Shown: one piece after another, positions 1 to 9,160 of the stretch
Layout of the letters: every line of letters begins with the position of its first letter
Position numbering within the stretch: position 1 is the first letter of the stretch
From: Flammeovirga sp. SJP92
Lineage (GTDB): Bacteria; Bacteroidota; Bacteroidia; Cytophagales; Flammeovirgaceae
DNA: 64,000 nt
Assembly (NCBI RefSeq): GCF_001583495.1
Contig: NZ_LQAQ01000019.1
Coordinates: 124,001-188,000, forward strand
Reading direction: 5' to 3'
Position numbers and translations under genes: made by a program
The notes under the pieces: model-generated
What the model was told of the DNA's origin: nothing
What the model saw: the letters and a program-made list of their open reading frames with translations, nothing else
Database searches by the model: none

Positions 1-28
1 AACTGATACAGTAGACAGTTATGCTATT

Positions 29-66
29 AAGTACTAGGGCATAGATGGAGCTCTAGTACTTTCTTA
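29..66 (+). terminator. Possible hairpin terminator of a gene left of the window
   Basis: AAGTACTAG (29-37) pairs perfectly with CTAGTACTT (53-61). The stem extends by three more pairs including one G-T, and is followed by a T-rich stretch without a clean T run. Its gene would lie outside the window, so the role is a guess. Confidence 0.35.
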
Positions 67-153
67 TTTTATAGAAGTAATAAGAAATGCAGGTTGAAAG
101 ATGGAATTTACTTTCCTAATATGTATATTTCCTTGTAACAATACTTTTTGTGT

Positions 154-184
154 AAAGAGCCTGATAAGAACATGCTCTTTTTTT
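154..184 (+). terminator. Intrinsic terminator upstream of the first gene
   Basis: AAAGAGC (154-160) pairs with GCTCTTT (174-180) and is followed by a run of T. This is a standard factor-independent terminator for plus-strand transcription entering from the left edge. It isolates the gene that starts at 217. Confidence 0.6.
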
Positions 185-216
185 AAAGCTCTTTTTAACA
201 TCAACTAAAAACAACT

Positions 217-1074
217 ATGAGTTTCCCCGAAATAAAACGTGTGAGCATCATTGGAGCAGGTTGGCTAGGTCTACCACTCATTTCTACTTTAATAAAAAAT
301 GGTTTTGAAGTCAAAGCAAGCACGGGAACAAAATCTAAAGTCGCTTCCATTGAAGAATTAGGTGCGAAGGGTTATTATCTTCGTTTTGATCCTACATGTA
401 ATGATACTGAAGACTTGATTGACCTTTTAGATACAGACGCAGTCATAATTTGCATGGCACCACGTTTCAGCCAACATAAAATGATGACTTTTCATGCAGA
501 ACAGATCAAGGTGATTCGAGACGAAATCGAAAACCTTCCAGTCAATAAAGTGATCTACACCAGTTCAACAAGCGTTTATAAGGACGTTAATGATCATGTC
601 AATGAAAATGGTGAAACTTCTGACAATCCACGTTCAAAATCAGTGTTATTAGCAGAAGAAGTATTAAGAATCAACACCGATCTTGATGCTACAATTCTCC
701 GCTGTGGAGGCTTAATGGGTTACGATAGAATACCTGCAAAATATGTTGATGGCAAAAAAGATTTGATAACAGGAGACATTCCAGTGAACTATGTTTTCAG
801 AGATGATGTTATAAGAGCGATCATGAAAGTAATTGAGGTAAACGACCACAATAGCTGGAATAAGGTATTCAACTTGGTGGCTCCTGAGCATCCTCCCAAA
901 AGGACTGTTTATGAGTCTACTGCTAAATATGGAGAATATATTGTTCCTACTTTCATTTCACCTGCATCTGCTCCTCCTTTTAAAATTGTGGACAGTCAGA
1001 AAATTACAGATAAAATAGGCTTTACATTCTTGTATGAAAATCCAGTGGATTTCACTTACGATGAAATGAAATAA
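217..1074 (+). CDS. SDR-family NAD(P)-dependent epimerase/reductase
   Basis: A 285-residue cytosolic protein with an N-terminal Rossmann fold. The nucleotide-binding glycine motif GAGWLG is at residues 13-18. The middle carries YTSSTSVYKD, which resembles the serine and tyrosine region of extended short-chain dehydrogenases. The layout matches the YeeZ/NAD-dependent epimerase group, whose substrates are mostly unknown. The start is an ATG after an A-rich leader. The gene stands alone between a terminator at 154-184 and a hairpin at about 1105-1131. The substrate cannot be read from the sequence. Confidence 0.75.
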   Translation: MSFPEIKRVSIIGAGWLGLPLISTLIKNGFEVKASTGTKSKVASIEELGAKGYYLRFDPTCNDTEDLIDLLDTDAVIICMAPRFSQHKMMTFHAEQIKVIRDEIENLPVNKVIYTSSTSVYKDVNDHVNENGETSDNPRSKSVLLAEEVLRINTDLDATILRCGGLMGYDRIPAKYVDGKKDLITGDIPVNYVFRDDVIRAIMKVIEVNDHNSWNKVFNLVAPEHPPKRTVYESTAKYGEYIVPTFISPASAPPFKIVDSQKITDKIGFTFLYENPVDFTYDEMK

Positions 1075-1096
1075 AACGAGAACGTGAGCTCTTAAC

Positions 1097-1137
1097 AAAA
1101 AAAAGAAACTCACTGCAAAACAGTGAGTTTCTCTCCC
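1097..1137 (-). terminator. Hairpin terminator between convergent genes
   Basis: GAAACTCACTG (1105-1115) pairs perfectly with CAGTGAGTTTC (1121-1131) around a five-base loop. The A run on its left becomes a strong T run on the minus strand, so it suits the minus-strand gene ending at 1321. It may also stop plus-strand transcripts, though the T tract there is broken by C. Confidence 0.7.
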
Positions 1138-1320
1138 CTTAACAATTAAACCAAATAATGTAATTAAATATCTATTCTGTATTGAAACAGGTGAGCTTTT
1201 AATTAAAACTCAAGACACTTAATCATTAAGTGTAATGTAAAATTACATTATTAAATATTTACTTTCTTGTTATTTCGCCTAATGTGATTCTTTTTTCGAC
1301 AAACCCACTATTTCTTTCGA

Positions 1321-2211
1321 TTAATATCCTAAGGCTTTATCAATTCTCTTATAAATAGCATTGACTTGCTCCAAATATCCACCTCCAAATAGATTGGTAT
1401 GTACTAGAAGCGGGTAAATATTGTAGACTTCCAAACGCTCTTTAATCCCTTTTTCCCAAGGGAAAACCTCATTATAAACCTCAAAGAAAAGCTTATCAAA
1501 ACCACCGAACAAAGTGGTAAATGCCAATTCAGCTTCCCTATGTCCATAATATACAGCAGGGTCTACAATACAGGGTAAACCTTGGTTGTCATACATTGTA
1601 TTTCCACTCCACAAATCACCGTGTAACAATGCTGGTTTTTCTTCTGGAAAATAGTTTTCTAGCAATTGACGAAGTGCTTCAGTACTTTCAATATATTTTA
1701 AAGGAATTGTTCCATTTTTCACTCCCAAATTCACTTGAGGCAAAAGTCTTTCTTCAATAAAGAAATCCAACCAATTGTCCTTATCCTGATTGGACTGCGG
1801 AAGTTTTCCAATATAATTATCATTTACACCTCCAAATGTAGCATTACTCTTTTGATGCAGATCTGCTAACCTCACTCCCAATTCTTCCCAGTAATTTACA
1901 GATGTCCTCCTGCTATCAATGTACTCTATCAATATATATTGTAGTTCTTCAAAAGTACCCAGACCGATGGTGTTGGGGATCGTGAAACGGGATTTTTGAC
2001 TTAACAAGTCCAACCCTTCCCTTTCAGCCTCAAAAAAATGAACCGGCATTTGCTGGTTTACTTTCAAAAAATAAACACCTTGATTGGTAACCGCCTTGAA
2101 AGCCTCATTAATACAGCCTCCAGAAATGGAAGAGAGTTCTTGTAACTGAAGATGTCTCCCTAATTCTTTCTGTAATAAAGATTGATAAAAAGCATGTGGA
2201 TCTGTTTGCAT
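1321..2211 (-). CDS. Fructosamine kinase family protein
   Basis: A 296-residue protein of the fructosamine-kinase/ketosamine-3-kinase family, which has the aminoglycoside-phosphotransferase fold. The early segment ISGGCINEAFKA matches the family's start of the ATP-binding lobe, and FLKVN holds the likely ATP-binding lysine. The catalytic loop LLHGDLWSGN lies near residue 196, followed by the metal-binding DPAVYYGHREAELA. Eukaryotic members remove sugars from glycated proteins by phosphorylating them; most bacterial members, such as E. coli YniA, have no proven physiological substrate. Length is typical. The gene is monocistronic and convergent with the reductase. Confidence 0.85.
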   Translation of the reverse strand: MQTDPHAFYQSLLQKELGRHLQLQELSSISGGCINEAFKAVTNQGVYFLKVNQQMPVHFFEAEREGLDLLSQKSRFTIPNTIGLGTFEELQYILIEYIDSRRTSVNYWEELGVRLADLHQKSNATFGGVNDNYIGKLPQSNQDKDNWLDFFIEERLLPQVNLGVKNGTIPLKYIESTEALRQLLENYFPEEKPALLHGDLWSGNTMYDNQGLPCIVDPAVYYGHREAELAFTTLFGGFDKLFFEVYNEVFPWEKGIKERLEVYNIYPLLVHTNLFGGGYLEQVNAIYKRIDKALGY

Positions 2212-2395
2212 AAGACGATTACATTAAAATTTTAGAAGCATGTTTTAAAACTGTCAATATTTCAATTTAATCAATTGAAAGAATAGTTACTTATTCTAAA
2301 CCTCTCGAAAAGAGAATTTATAGTTCAGATTTTATCAAACATTAGAATTTGATATTATCTTTACTAAAAATTATGCTAGATATATTATTTTTTAC

Positions 2396-3142
2396 ATGCA
2401 TCTAATTTATAAAACCTTCTTAGTCATCATCTCCGTTCTTTTGTTGTCAACTTCAACATTTGCACAAAAAAACATTCTTAAACCAGCTAGAATTTCGGCT
2501 GGAATAAAAGGAGGTTATTACTCTACATCAATTGGATTTTTCCCTGCTATCAGTACTTTGCCACAAACTACTCCTAGTTTTGGTGTTGTGGCCAAATACC
2601 ATGGCGAAAAGTATTTTGGTGCCCAACTAGAAGTCAACTACAATGGAATTGGCTGGACTGAAGTCAATCGTTTTGACATTACACAAGAGATTTACACGAG
2701 GAAGTTTGAATACGTTCAAATTCCTTTCCTGACACATATATATATTGGTAAGAAGAACCTTCAGTTTTTTATCACACTGGGACCTCAATTGGATATTCTA
2801 CTGAATGAATCGAAAGAAATCATTACAGATATCAATGATCAGTCCTATGATTATTATGAAAAACCTGTCAATCCTTTCACTGTTTCAGTAGCTGGTGGTG
2901 CCGGTTTGAATTTGATTACAAAATTTGGTCATTTTCAAATAGAAGGTCGTTTTGCTGCTAGTATGATGGACGTTTTAGAAAACGAAAGAAGAACTTCAAC
3001 TGAACGTTCTAGCTCTGTATTGGGAGGAGTTTCCTTCTCTTATCTCATTCCAATCAGCGGATGGAAAGAGAAACCTAAGAATAATGAAACTGGTGAAGGA
3101 ATCCAACAACCAGATGAGAGCGGTTGGGAAAGAAGAGATTAA
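2396..3142 (+). CDS. Outer-membrane beta-barrel protein (PorT-like fold)
   Basis: A 248-residue exported protein. The signal peptide is hydrophobic to about residue 23 and ends in TFAQ. The mature part alternates aromatic and small residues in strands, with phrases such as ISAGIKGGYY, FEYVQIPFLTHIYIG and FFITLGPQLDILL. These are typical of the Bacteroidota PorT/OMP_b-brl family of eight-stranded barrels. The C-terminal 25 residues are charged and lack the usual terminal aromatic strand. The function is unknown. A bidirectional terminator follows immediately. Confidence 0.7.
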   Translation: MHLIYKTFLVIISVLLLSTSTFAQKNILKPARISAGIKGGYYSTSIGFFPAISTLPQTTPSFGVVAKYHGEKYFGAQLEVNYNGIGWTEVNRFDITQEIYTRKFEYVQIPFLTHIYIGKKNLQFFITLGPQLDILLNESKEIITDINDQSYDYYEKPVNPFTVSVAGGAGLNLITKFGHFQIEGRFAASMMDVLENERRTSTERSSSVLGGVSFSYLIPISGWKEKPKNNETGEGIQQPDESGWERRD

Positions 3143-3146
3143 GCAC

Positions 3147-3190
3147 AAAAAAAACACCAATAAGCTTTTGAAGCTTATTGGTGTTTTTTT
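3147..3190. terminator. Bidirectional intrinsic terminator
   Basis: ACACCAATAAGCTT (3154-3167) pairs perfectly with AAGCTTATTGGTGT (3171-3184) around a three-base loop, with an A run on the left and a T run on the right. It separates the barrel gene ending at 3142 from the TPR gene whose stop is at 3208. Confidence 0.9.
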
Positions 3191-3207
3191 ATGGATAAAA
3201 ATTACCT

Positions 3208-4527
3208 TCAGATGCTATCTTCTTTTGATTTTAAATAAGAAATTACTTCATCTGCAGCAACTTTATATGTTTTATCAAGCTTTGCACTCTTGAAAGAATG
3301 TAATGCCAAGTCATATTCCTTTTCCTTCATGGCCACAATACCTAAAGTGAAGTAGTATTTTGACTTTGTCTTCACATCCAAGCCATTGTAATCTACTAAT
3401 TCCTTAAGTACCTCCATTGATTCCTTTGTACGGTTAAGTTTAAATAAAGCAACCGCTTTTGTATACTTTACAATGTAGTTATATTCATCAATGGCCAACG
3501 TCTCATTACAAGATTTTATAGCATCCTCATAATGCTCAGAACCCAATTGCCAAGTGGCTACATCCTGATAAGTCTTCACTTTCATTTGGTCATCATCCAA
3601 ATTATCAATCATATGATGTGCTTTTTGGATTTGCTCCGTTTTATCAGATGTCACTTCTGCAATCTTAATTTGAAGTTCATGCACCTTTAGGTTACTTTGA
3701 TCTTGTTTCAAAGCAGTGTATAATAAATCCGTTGACTTCTCGAAGTCATAAATTTCGTAATAACATAAAGCTATCCAATATTTATACTCGGGAGTAAACT
3801 TTAACACCAACTTCCTGTAAGAGCCGTAATTAGCCTTTTCAATAATACCTTCTAGCTTGTCATATTCCTCAAGGTTATAATAGGCATACCCTAATTCATA
3901 ATAAAATCTTGCTAGATGACTCTTATTGTTGGACTTCACATACTCTAATGCCTTATGAATGTCATCTACTGCTTTAGGGAATTCTTCATTCATGTTATAA
4001 AGCTTGGCTGAGTAGTAAAGTGCCAAGTAATTATTAGGAGCAACTGCTAGTACATCATTAATATGAGAACGAACATGATCATATTTTTCCTGTTTAAACA
4101 GGATCATAATAATCTGATTCTTTGCTACTACTTTTATTTTTTCGGTTTCGTTGAATTTGAATGCTTTATCAAAATAATAGATAGCATCATCCAAATAGTC
4201 TTTTCTCAAGTAAAGATTGGCGATCTGAAAGTTCATCACACCATTATCAGGAAAAACAGAAAGTCCTTCCAAAAAAGTATCAATTGCATTGTTGAACTGC
4301 TTTAATGCCACTTGGCACTTTGCTTTTCTTAAAAAATATTTTTCCTGAGTGGAATCGTATTTAATTGCTAAAGTATACTCATCAATTGCTTTTGTAAATT
4401 GTTTACTATTAAAAAGGTTTTCAGCTTTTACAAAATGATCCAATGCTTTGTCTGTCTGAGCAAACAAAGGGGTAGATGTAACAAAAAATACTAAGAGTAT
4501 AAATATTTTGAATAGTGTTCGAGCCAT
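3208..4527 (-). CDS. Exported tetratricopeptide repeat protein
   Basis: A 439-residue protein using the ATG at 4527. A longer reading adds five residues (from 4542) ahead of the basic-hydrophobic signal peptide that begins MARTLFKIF. The signal ends near TPLFAQ. The rest is a string of TPR units of about 34 residues, for example AENLFNSKQFTKAIDEYTLA, later FYYELGYAYYNLEEYDKLE and KYYFTLGIVAMKEKEYDLAL. TPRs bind other proteins; the likely site is the periplasm. No enzymatic domain is visible. The gene ends on the shared terminator at 3147-3190. Confidence 0.75.
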   Translation of the reverse strand: MARTLFKIFILLVFFVTSTPLFAQTDKALDHFVKAENLFNSKQFTKAIDEYTLAIKYDSTQEKYFLRKAKCQVALKQFNNAIDTFLEGLSVFPDNGVMNFQIANLYLRKDYLDDAIYYFDKAFKFNETEKIKVVAKNQIIMILFKQEKYDHVRSHINDVLAVAPNNYLALYYSAKLYNMNEEFPKAVDDIHKALEYVKSNNKSHLARFYYELGYAYYNLEEYDKLEGIIEKANYGSYRKLVLKFTPEYKYWIALCYYEIYDFEKSTDLLYTALKQDQSNLKVHELQIKIAEVTSDKTEQIQKAHHMIDNLDDDQMKVKTYQDVATWQLGSEHYEDAIKSCNETLAIDEYNYIVKYTKAVALFKLNRTKESMEVLKELVDYNGLDVKTKSKYYFTLGIVAMKEKEYDLALHSFKSAKLDKTYKVAADEVISYLKSKEDSI

Positions 4528-4699
4528 AATAAACGAGTACATTGAGTTTGTGCCTCCAATATTTTTGCGAGTCTAGTAAACAAAAGTTTTAGTATTGACT
4601 AAAAATCACGTCATTAGAAAATTGTATCCCTCTAAAATAAGGGATTTTTTTGGATTTATAACGAATTAAAAACTCCAATTATTATTTTGACTATAAAAT

Positions 4700-5149
4700 T
4701 TATGAGTAAAATTTATCGTCAGAAAAGTCTTGCTGAAGCCAATTCACCATATCTTTCTCGTAATCATCCTTATCATAGTCTGTAGAAGCAAGGGTAATGG
4801 AAATTGCATCCTTTGAAAAATACAAAGTTCTCCAAACGTGCGGAGGCAGGTATAAACCTTGACGCGGATTATCTAATAAATAAACGCATCGTTTCATATC
4901 TTCTAGAATTACTTCTACTTCTATAGTGCCATTAATGGCTATGATCACTTCTTCCGTTTCTTTGTGAGCGTGATTGCCTCTCACTGTATCTTTGTTTGCT
5001 CCATGTGTCCAGAATACACGTTTAATATTAAAAGGAACCTGAGATAATTCGCTTACGGCAGTGATAAAACCTCGATCATATGAACCAAATTCATCTAATT
5101 CAATAATCCTAGGCAAAGTGTTAATAGTGTTTTTTTTGTTGAGAGTCAT
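4700..5149 (-). CDS. Cupin of the FdtA/QdtA (WxcM-like) sugar ketoisomerase family
   Basis: A 149-residue single-domain cupin. The core GNHAHKETEEVIIAINGTIEV supplies the cupin histidines and glutamate, and LYLPPHVWRTLYF is the family's second motif. Relatives are dTDP-4-dehydro-6-deoxyglucose 3,4-ketoisomerases, used to make dTDP-Fuc3NAc or Qui3NAc for surface glycans. Such genes normally sit beside an aminotransferase and acetyltransferase; here the neighbours are a peptidase and a TPR protein. The assignment to the family is firm, but the exact reaction is inferred. It follows the C1 peptidase gene on the same strand by about 60 bases. Confidence 0.8.
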   Translation of the reverse strand: MTLNKKNTINTLPRIIELDEFGSYDRGFITAVSELSQVPFNIKRVFWTHGANKDTVRGNHAHKETEEVIIAINGTIEVEVILEDMKRCVYLLDNPRQGLYLPPHVWRTLYFSKDAISITLASTDYDKDDYEKDMVNWLQQDFSDDKFYS

Positions 5150-5170
5150 CGCACAAAATAATAAATAGCC

Positions 5171-5199
5171 TTCCCTAGTGGGTTAATAACACTAGGGAA
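5171..5199 (-). terminator. Perfect hairpin after the C1 peptidase gene
   Basis: TTCCCTAGTG (5171-5180) pairs with CACTAGGGAA (5190-5199) around a nine-base loop. The T tract on the minus strand is interrupted, so it may be an attenuating terminator rather than a full stop before the cupin gene. Confidence 0.5.
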
Positions 5200-5207
5200 T
5201 AAATATC

Positions 5208-6323
5208 TTAAATAAGTCCAATCTTTTTCTTAATTGAACTAGGAATCGCGTCTTTGTGTACCATTACTGATACGGTTTTCATCTGAACATAGCCTTCAGA
5301 CATGTATAGATAACCACCAAAATCATTGGATGTTGCACCCCATGAATTTTTTGTGACATAATATTTTTTGCCATCAGTATCTTTTACAATACCTACAATA
5401 TGCATCAAATGATCATCAGTAGTCACATAATTCTCATAAGCCTCTTGACGAGCCTCTACTGTTACTTGAGGTTCAACACCGTTGGTATCTTCAATAGTTG
5501 CTTTTCCATTTCGGTGTGAAAATGATTTCTCACTTACATCACCATCCCAAGCTAAAGAATAACCTTTATCCAAGGCATTGTCCATCACAGCTTGTAAGTC
5601 TTCCAAAGGAAGATTATAATAAATACCATCAGACCAGTTGTCTGGAATTTCAAGAACGCATGGCTTATAATCCTCATGATTAGTAAAAGAAGTCAACTCT
5701 ACATAATCATTTGGATTGAAATCCATTGCTTTAGCAAATTCTTGAGGAGTATATTCTTTGCCATCTACTGTAAAAGAAGTTGGCTTTGCTCCCAAGTAAG
5801 CATCTAAAACTGATTCTAAAGCTGATTTCCATTTGGTAGAAAGCTTTTTTGAGGAAGCTAAAGTATTTAACATACTTTCCATCACACCAAATAACTCCTG
5901 ATGATCATGGATTCCTTTACTTCCTCCTTTCCCATCATAAACACTGTTTGGTACAAAACCTCCTTCTTTGATCACATTCATGACATCATGAGCCAGTCCT
6001 CCTTCTCCAAACTGTGTTTTCCCGTGTCTCCTAATATATTTTTCCGCTTTCTCTGGGTAGGTATTTCTAACAAAATACATTTCTGAAAGGTCAAATTCTC
6101 CTTTTCCTTTTCTCATCAACTCAGACTCGATAAATGAAGTTGTAGAAAAACTCCAACAAGTCCCCGTTCTCCCTTGATTTTTTACGGGCGTGGTTTTCAC
6201 CTGATGAACTACCTTTAGTTGTGTTCCATCAACAATTGCGTCATTTTGGGCAAAAGCAGCGACAGTTGAAATACCAGCCATTAATACAGAAGCCACTACA
6301 CTTTTAAAAGATAGCGTTTTCAT
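5208..6323 (-). CDS. Exported C1-family cysteine peptidase (bleomycin hydrolase/PepC-like)
   Basis: A 371-residue papain-fold peptidase. A signal peptide covers about residues 1-26, ending AAFAQ. The catalytic cysteine is C56 in GRTGTCWSFST, the histidine is H308 in HLMHIVGI, and the asparagine is N326 in TKNSWG. All three are intact. The large insert between Cys and His is characteristic of bleomycin-hydrolase/aminopeptidase C relatives; exported versions are common in Bacteroidota. It probably cleaves peptides in the periplasm or outside the cell. A complete promoter lies at 6371-6403. It could also be a peptide-trimming aminopeptidase; specificity is not readable. Confidence 0.85.
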   Translation of the reverse strand: MKTLSFKSVVASVLMAGISTVAAFAQNDAIVDGTQLKVVHQVKTTPVKNQGRTGTCWSFSTTSFIESELMRKGKGEFDLSEMYFVRNTYPEKAEKYIRRHGKTQFGEGGLAHDVMNVIKEGGFVPNSVYDGKGGSKGIHDHQELFGVMESMLNTLASSKKLSTKWKSALESVLDAYLGAKPTSFTVDGKEYTPQEFAKAMDFNPNDYVELTSFTNHEDYKPCVLEIPDNWSDGIYYNLPLEDLQAVMDNALDKGYSLAWDGDVSEKSFSHRNGKATIEDTNGVEPQVTVEARQEAYENYVTTDDHLMHIVGIVKDTDGKKYYVTKNSWGATSNDFGGYLYMSEGYVQMKTVSVMVHKDAIPSSIKKKIGLI

Positions 6324-6370
6324 ATTCTTATGTTTATATATTTTAGATAAATAGTACCATTTATCGGTAA

Positions 6371-6403
6371 CAAAGATACAATATACTTTTATTTTAGCGC
6401 AAA
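6371..6403 (-). promoter_or_regulatory. Bacteroidota-type promoter of the C1 peptidase gene
   Basis: Read on the minus strand: TTTG (6403-6400), 21 bases, then TATCTTTG (6378-6371). This matches the TTTG / TANNTTTG promoter known for the Bacteroidota primary sigma factor. The start codon at 6323 leaves a leader of roughly 40 bases. Confidence 0.65.
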
Positions 6404-6498
6404 CTCTAATTTATGAAGCATAAATTACCCCCCTCAATTGGCCTAAATATTTAATACTTACTTGAAGAATGCAACCTGAAAGTGCCTGTTCATCATCA

Positions 6499-6720
6499 TT
6501 AGGGAACTGGGTCGTATCCACTTCCTCCCCATGGATGGCAGCTGCTAATTCTTTTGATGGCTAGCTTACCACCTTTCTTAACTCCATGCTTTTTTAATGC
6601 TTGAATTGTATACTCTGAACATGTAGGTACATACCTGCATGATGCGGGAGTATAAGGTGAGATCAATAACTGATAACCTCTAACCAAAATCACTAAAACC
6701 TTTGAAAATACCTTATTCAT
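6499..6720 (-). CDS. yidD: YidD, membrane protein insertion efficiency factor
   Basis: A 73-residue protein that matches YidD over its length: [20 protein letters not shown] with the conserved cysteine pair, then a basic amphipathic helix, and the terminal [17 protein letters not shown]. YidD is a small inner-membrane-associated protein that helps YidC-dependent insertion of membrane proteins. In many bacteria it is encoded between rnpA and yidC; here it stands alone, divergent from sucD, which is common in Bacteroidota. Confidence 0.95.
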   Translation of the reverse strand: MNKVFSKVLVILVRGYQLLISPYTPASCRYVPTCSEYTIQALKKHGVKKGGKLAIKRISSCHPWGGSGYDPVP

Positions 6721-6896
6721 ATTCGCTTATTCGGGTACAAGTCGCTATAAAAAACTGCTTTTTTAGCCTTTTTAGAGCGATCCAATGATAAAATGTAATA
6801 AAAAGGATGATCTTTATTCACTTTGACAATGTAATTATATAAATTGCAACTGCAAAAGTAATATTAATATTTACTAACAAATAACCAACTGCAACC

Positions 6897-7775
6897 ATGA
6901 GTGTATTGGTCAATAAAGACTCTAAAGTAATTGTTCAAGGATTCACTGGATCTGAGGGCACTTTCCACGCCGAGCAAATGATTGCTTACGGCACAAACGT
7001 AGTAGGTGGTGTAACTCCAGGTAAAGGAGGACAAACTCACCTTGATCGCCCTGTATTCAATACTGTAGAAGATGCAGTAAAAGGAGCAGGTGCTAATGTT
7101 TCTATCATTTTTGTACCGCCAGCATTTGCGGCAGATGCAATCATGGAAGCGGCAGACGCTGGTATCGAAGTAATTATTGCAATTACAGAAGGTATCCCTG
7201 TTGCAGACATGGTTAAAGCCAAAAACTACTTAAACGGTAAGGATGTAACGCTTATCGGACCAAACTGTCCAGGTGTTATCACTCCTGGTGAAGCAAAAGT
7301 AGGTATTATGCCTGGTTTTATCTTCAAACCTGGTAAAGTAGGTATTGTATCTAAATCTGGTACTTTAACTTATGAAGCTGCTGATCAAATTGTGAAAGCA
7401 GGTTATGGTGTTTCTACTGCTATTGGTATTGGTGGAGACCCAATCATTGGTACTTCTACAAAAGAAGCTGTGAAATTATTAATGGCAGACCCTGATACTG
7501 ATGCCATCGTAATGATTGGTGAGATCGGTGGTAACTATGAAGCTGAAGCTGCAAAATGGATCCAAGAACAAGGCAACCCTAAACCTGTTGTAGGTTTTAT
7601 TGCTGGCCAAACTGCTCCTAAAGGACGTAGAATGGGTCATGCAGGTGCTATTGTAGGTGGTGAAGATGATACTGCAGAAGCAAAAATGCGTATCATGGAG
7701 TCATGTGGTATTGCGGTATCAAAGTCTCCTGCCAACATTGGTGAAACTTTAGCAAAACTTTTAGTTGAAGCGTAA
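6897..7775 (+). CDS. sucD: Succinyl-CoA synthetase alpha subunit
   Basis: A 292-residue enzyme subunit of the citric acid cycle that converts succinyl-CoA to succinate with formation of a nucleoside triphosphate. The N-terminal CoA-binding Rossmann domain contains [15 protein letters not shown] and GGVTPGKGG. The phosphohistidine is H248 in [13 protein letters not shown]. Length is normal. The beta subunit gene sucC is not in the window; the two are often unlinked in Bacteroidota. Codon use is strongly biased to GGT, GCT and CGT compared with neighbours, consistent with high expression. It is closed by a terminator at 7796-7842. Confidence 0.97.
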   Translation: MSVLVNKDSKVIVQGFTGSEGTFHAEQMIAYGTNVVGGVTPGKGGQTHLDRPVFNTVEDAVKGAGANVSIIFVPPAFAADAIMEAADAGIEVIIAITEGIPVADMVKAKNYLNGKDVTLIGPNCPGVITPGEAKVGIMPGFIFKPGKVGIVSKSGTLTYEAADQIVKAGYGVSTAIGIGGDPIIGTSTKEAVKLLMADPDTDAIVMIGEIGGNYEAEAAKWIQEQGNPKPVVGFIAGQTAPKGRRMGHAGAIVGGEDDTAEAKMRIMESCGIAVSKSPANIGETLAKLLVEA

Positions 7776-7795
7776 GCTCTATTAGAGTTTCAATC

Positions 7796-7842
7796 ATAAA
7801 AAAGCTCAATTGACTCTTGTTGTAGTCATTGAGCTTTTTTTA
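7796..7842. terminator. Bidirectional terminator between sucD and a convergent gene
   Basis: AAAAAAGCTCAATTGAC pairs with GTCATTGAGCTTTTTT with one bulged T. An A run precedes and a T run follows, so it can end both the sucD transcript and the minus-strand gene that stops at 7850. Confidence 0.88.
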
Positions 7843-7849
7843 TTTCTTT

Positions 7850-8638
7850 TTATTTTGCAATAAGTTGCTCTCTTTCAAGATCTTTTACATATGATTGTGA
7901 TTTAAAATAAGTTCCTTTCACATAGGCTGCAACCATTGTTTCATTCGAGAAGTCAAACTCATCTAAATTCTCTCCCACCTCAACAGTAGAACCATCAGAA
8001 AAAAGTATTACCCATTTATTGTCTTCATCAAGTTGATTAAAAACTTCTGGTTTATATAAATATGGAATTGTTCCTCTGTTATTGAAACCCATTTTACGGG
8101 TTGGTTTTACTTCATTAATCAAAATAGATCTGTTTTTAAAATTCAAGAAATGAAAAACTACATTACATGCTCCTGGAGAGGAAAGTAATTTACCTTCATC
8201 ACTAGTCGTAAAAGTTACATTAAAATTTTCACCGTTGTGAAGTGGAAATGCTTTATTACTTGAACTACTTGATGGAGAAGATGTTACACAACCTCCATGA
8301 TTATAACCGCTATAATTATCATAACTCAATGCTGCAGTGACTTCACTTACTCTACTGGGATCATACATAAAGTAAACTTTATCATCTACAGTTGAATTCA
8401 ATGAAGGTACCGTAATCGTCTTTTTAGTATAAGAAACTCCTGTTTGATTAGCTAAAGTAAGAGTTTTGTAATCTTTCTTATTTGAGAAACTTTCCCCTGC
8501 AGTTAAATTATATACTTTGGTGGAGGTTAGGGATGAAATCGCAAACGTACATATTCTGTAATTCATTTGGAGCTCAATTAGTTGTCCTGAAGCATTAAAA
8601 CTGAAGAAAAGAAAGAAAATTAGTATAAAGTTTTTCAT
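7850..8638 (-). CDS. Exported protein of unknown function
   Basis: A 262-residue protein with a clear signal peptide ending NASGQ at about residue 19. I do not recognise a family. The mature part is rich in Ser, Thr and Asn, has four Cys and looks all-beta. It contains a serine stretch (SSPSSSSSN) near the middle and a short C-terminal charged helix. The segment SNETMVAAYVKGTYFKSQSY resembles proteins with terminal ligand-like regions but gives no function. The location is likely periplasm or surface. The gene is monocistronic, with its upstream side facing the repeat-containing gap. Confidence 0.6.
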   Translation of the reverse strand: MKNFILIFFLFFSFNASGQLIELQMNYRICTFAISSLTSTKVYNLTAGESFSNKKDYKTLTLANQTGVSYTKKTITVPSLNSTVDDKVYFMYDPSRVSEVTAALSYDNYSGYNHGGCVTSSPSSSSSNKAFPLHNGENFNVTFTTSDEGKLLSSPGACNVVFHFLNFKNRSILINEVKPTRKMGFNNRGTIPYLYKPEVFNQLDEDNKWVILFSDGSTVEVGENLDEFDFSNETMVAAYVKGTYFKSQSYVKDLEREQLIAK

Positions 8639-9160
8639 TTGTATAGTTAATTTCGATTTAAAAAGAGTTCTAGATTAGCGACTAGAAAATATATTATTCA
8701 GTAAAATAGATTCTGTTGAAAATTGGCCTATTATGTTTTATAAATATAATACAATTCCCCACAAAACACACCACTTTAAATCTCTGATTTACAAACTAAA
8801 ACATTACCTCTCCTTTTACTCTACCTATAACACTGTAAGCTATAAGTTTACATTAACTTTCAATCGACATTTCTACAAGTTTTCTAAGATCTCTTTTCAA
8901 ACTTCCTTCTTCTTCATCTTTGTATTAAGACAAAACGAAGTAAAAACGTCATTTTCGTACTACAAATCATTAGAAATCTCCTGATTTTTAGAAATTTAGA
9001 CTTACAGTGTACTTACTCTACATCAATACTCGATTTCATAAACAAACATTAAGAATTAACAATGTACTTTGTTTAACCTAAAACAATATTGTCCCGTATC
9101 TATATTCTGTAATCAAAAACACTATAAATAAAAACCTATATTACTTTATTAATTTTTGTT
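8639..9160. other. Gene-free gap holding a dispersed repeat copy
   Basis: This 522-base gap separates divergent genes. An open frame of 83 codons across 8733-8984 lacks any protein-like composition and coincides with the repeat described at 8830-9010, so I do not call it a gene. Outside the repeat the DNA is AT-rich with no convincing promoter. Confidence 0.6.
8830..9010. repeat. Dispersed repeat, short copy, with inverted ends
   Basis: The ends form a perfect 10-base inverted repeat: ACACTGTAAG (8830-8839) and CTTACAGTGT (9001-9010). The interior aligns with the copy at 13687-14089. Shared blocks include CAATCGACATTTCTACAAG, CTTCCTTCTTCTTCAT, an ACGAAG-type block followed by A residues, CGTCATTT and TTAGAAATCTCCTGA. 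Relative to the longer copy it lacks one 194-base block, with the junction at 8946/8947. There is no coding capacity. It could be a miniature inverted-repeat element, a structured RNA or a relic. Confidence 0.65.

Noticed and set aside
4626-4651. Plus-oriented hairpin with T run between two minus-strand genes
   Set aside because: ATCCCT/AGGGAT plus T's is terminator-like, but no plus-strand gene feeds it; could be chance or a block to antisense transcription.
8733-8984. Plus-strand frame of 83 codons in the 8.6-9.2 kb gap
   Set aside because: Low-complexity, Phe/Tyr/Lys-rich translation, overlaps the repeat element, no signal or domain.
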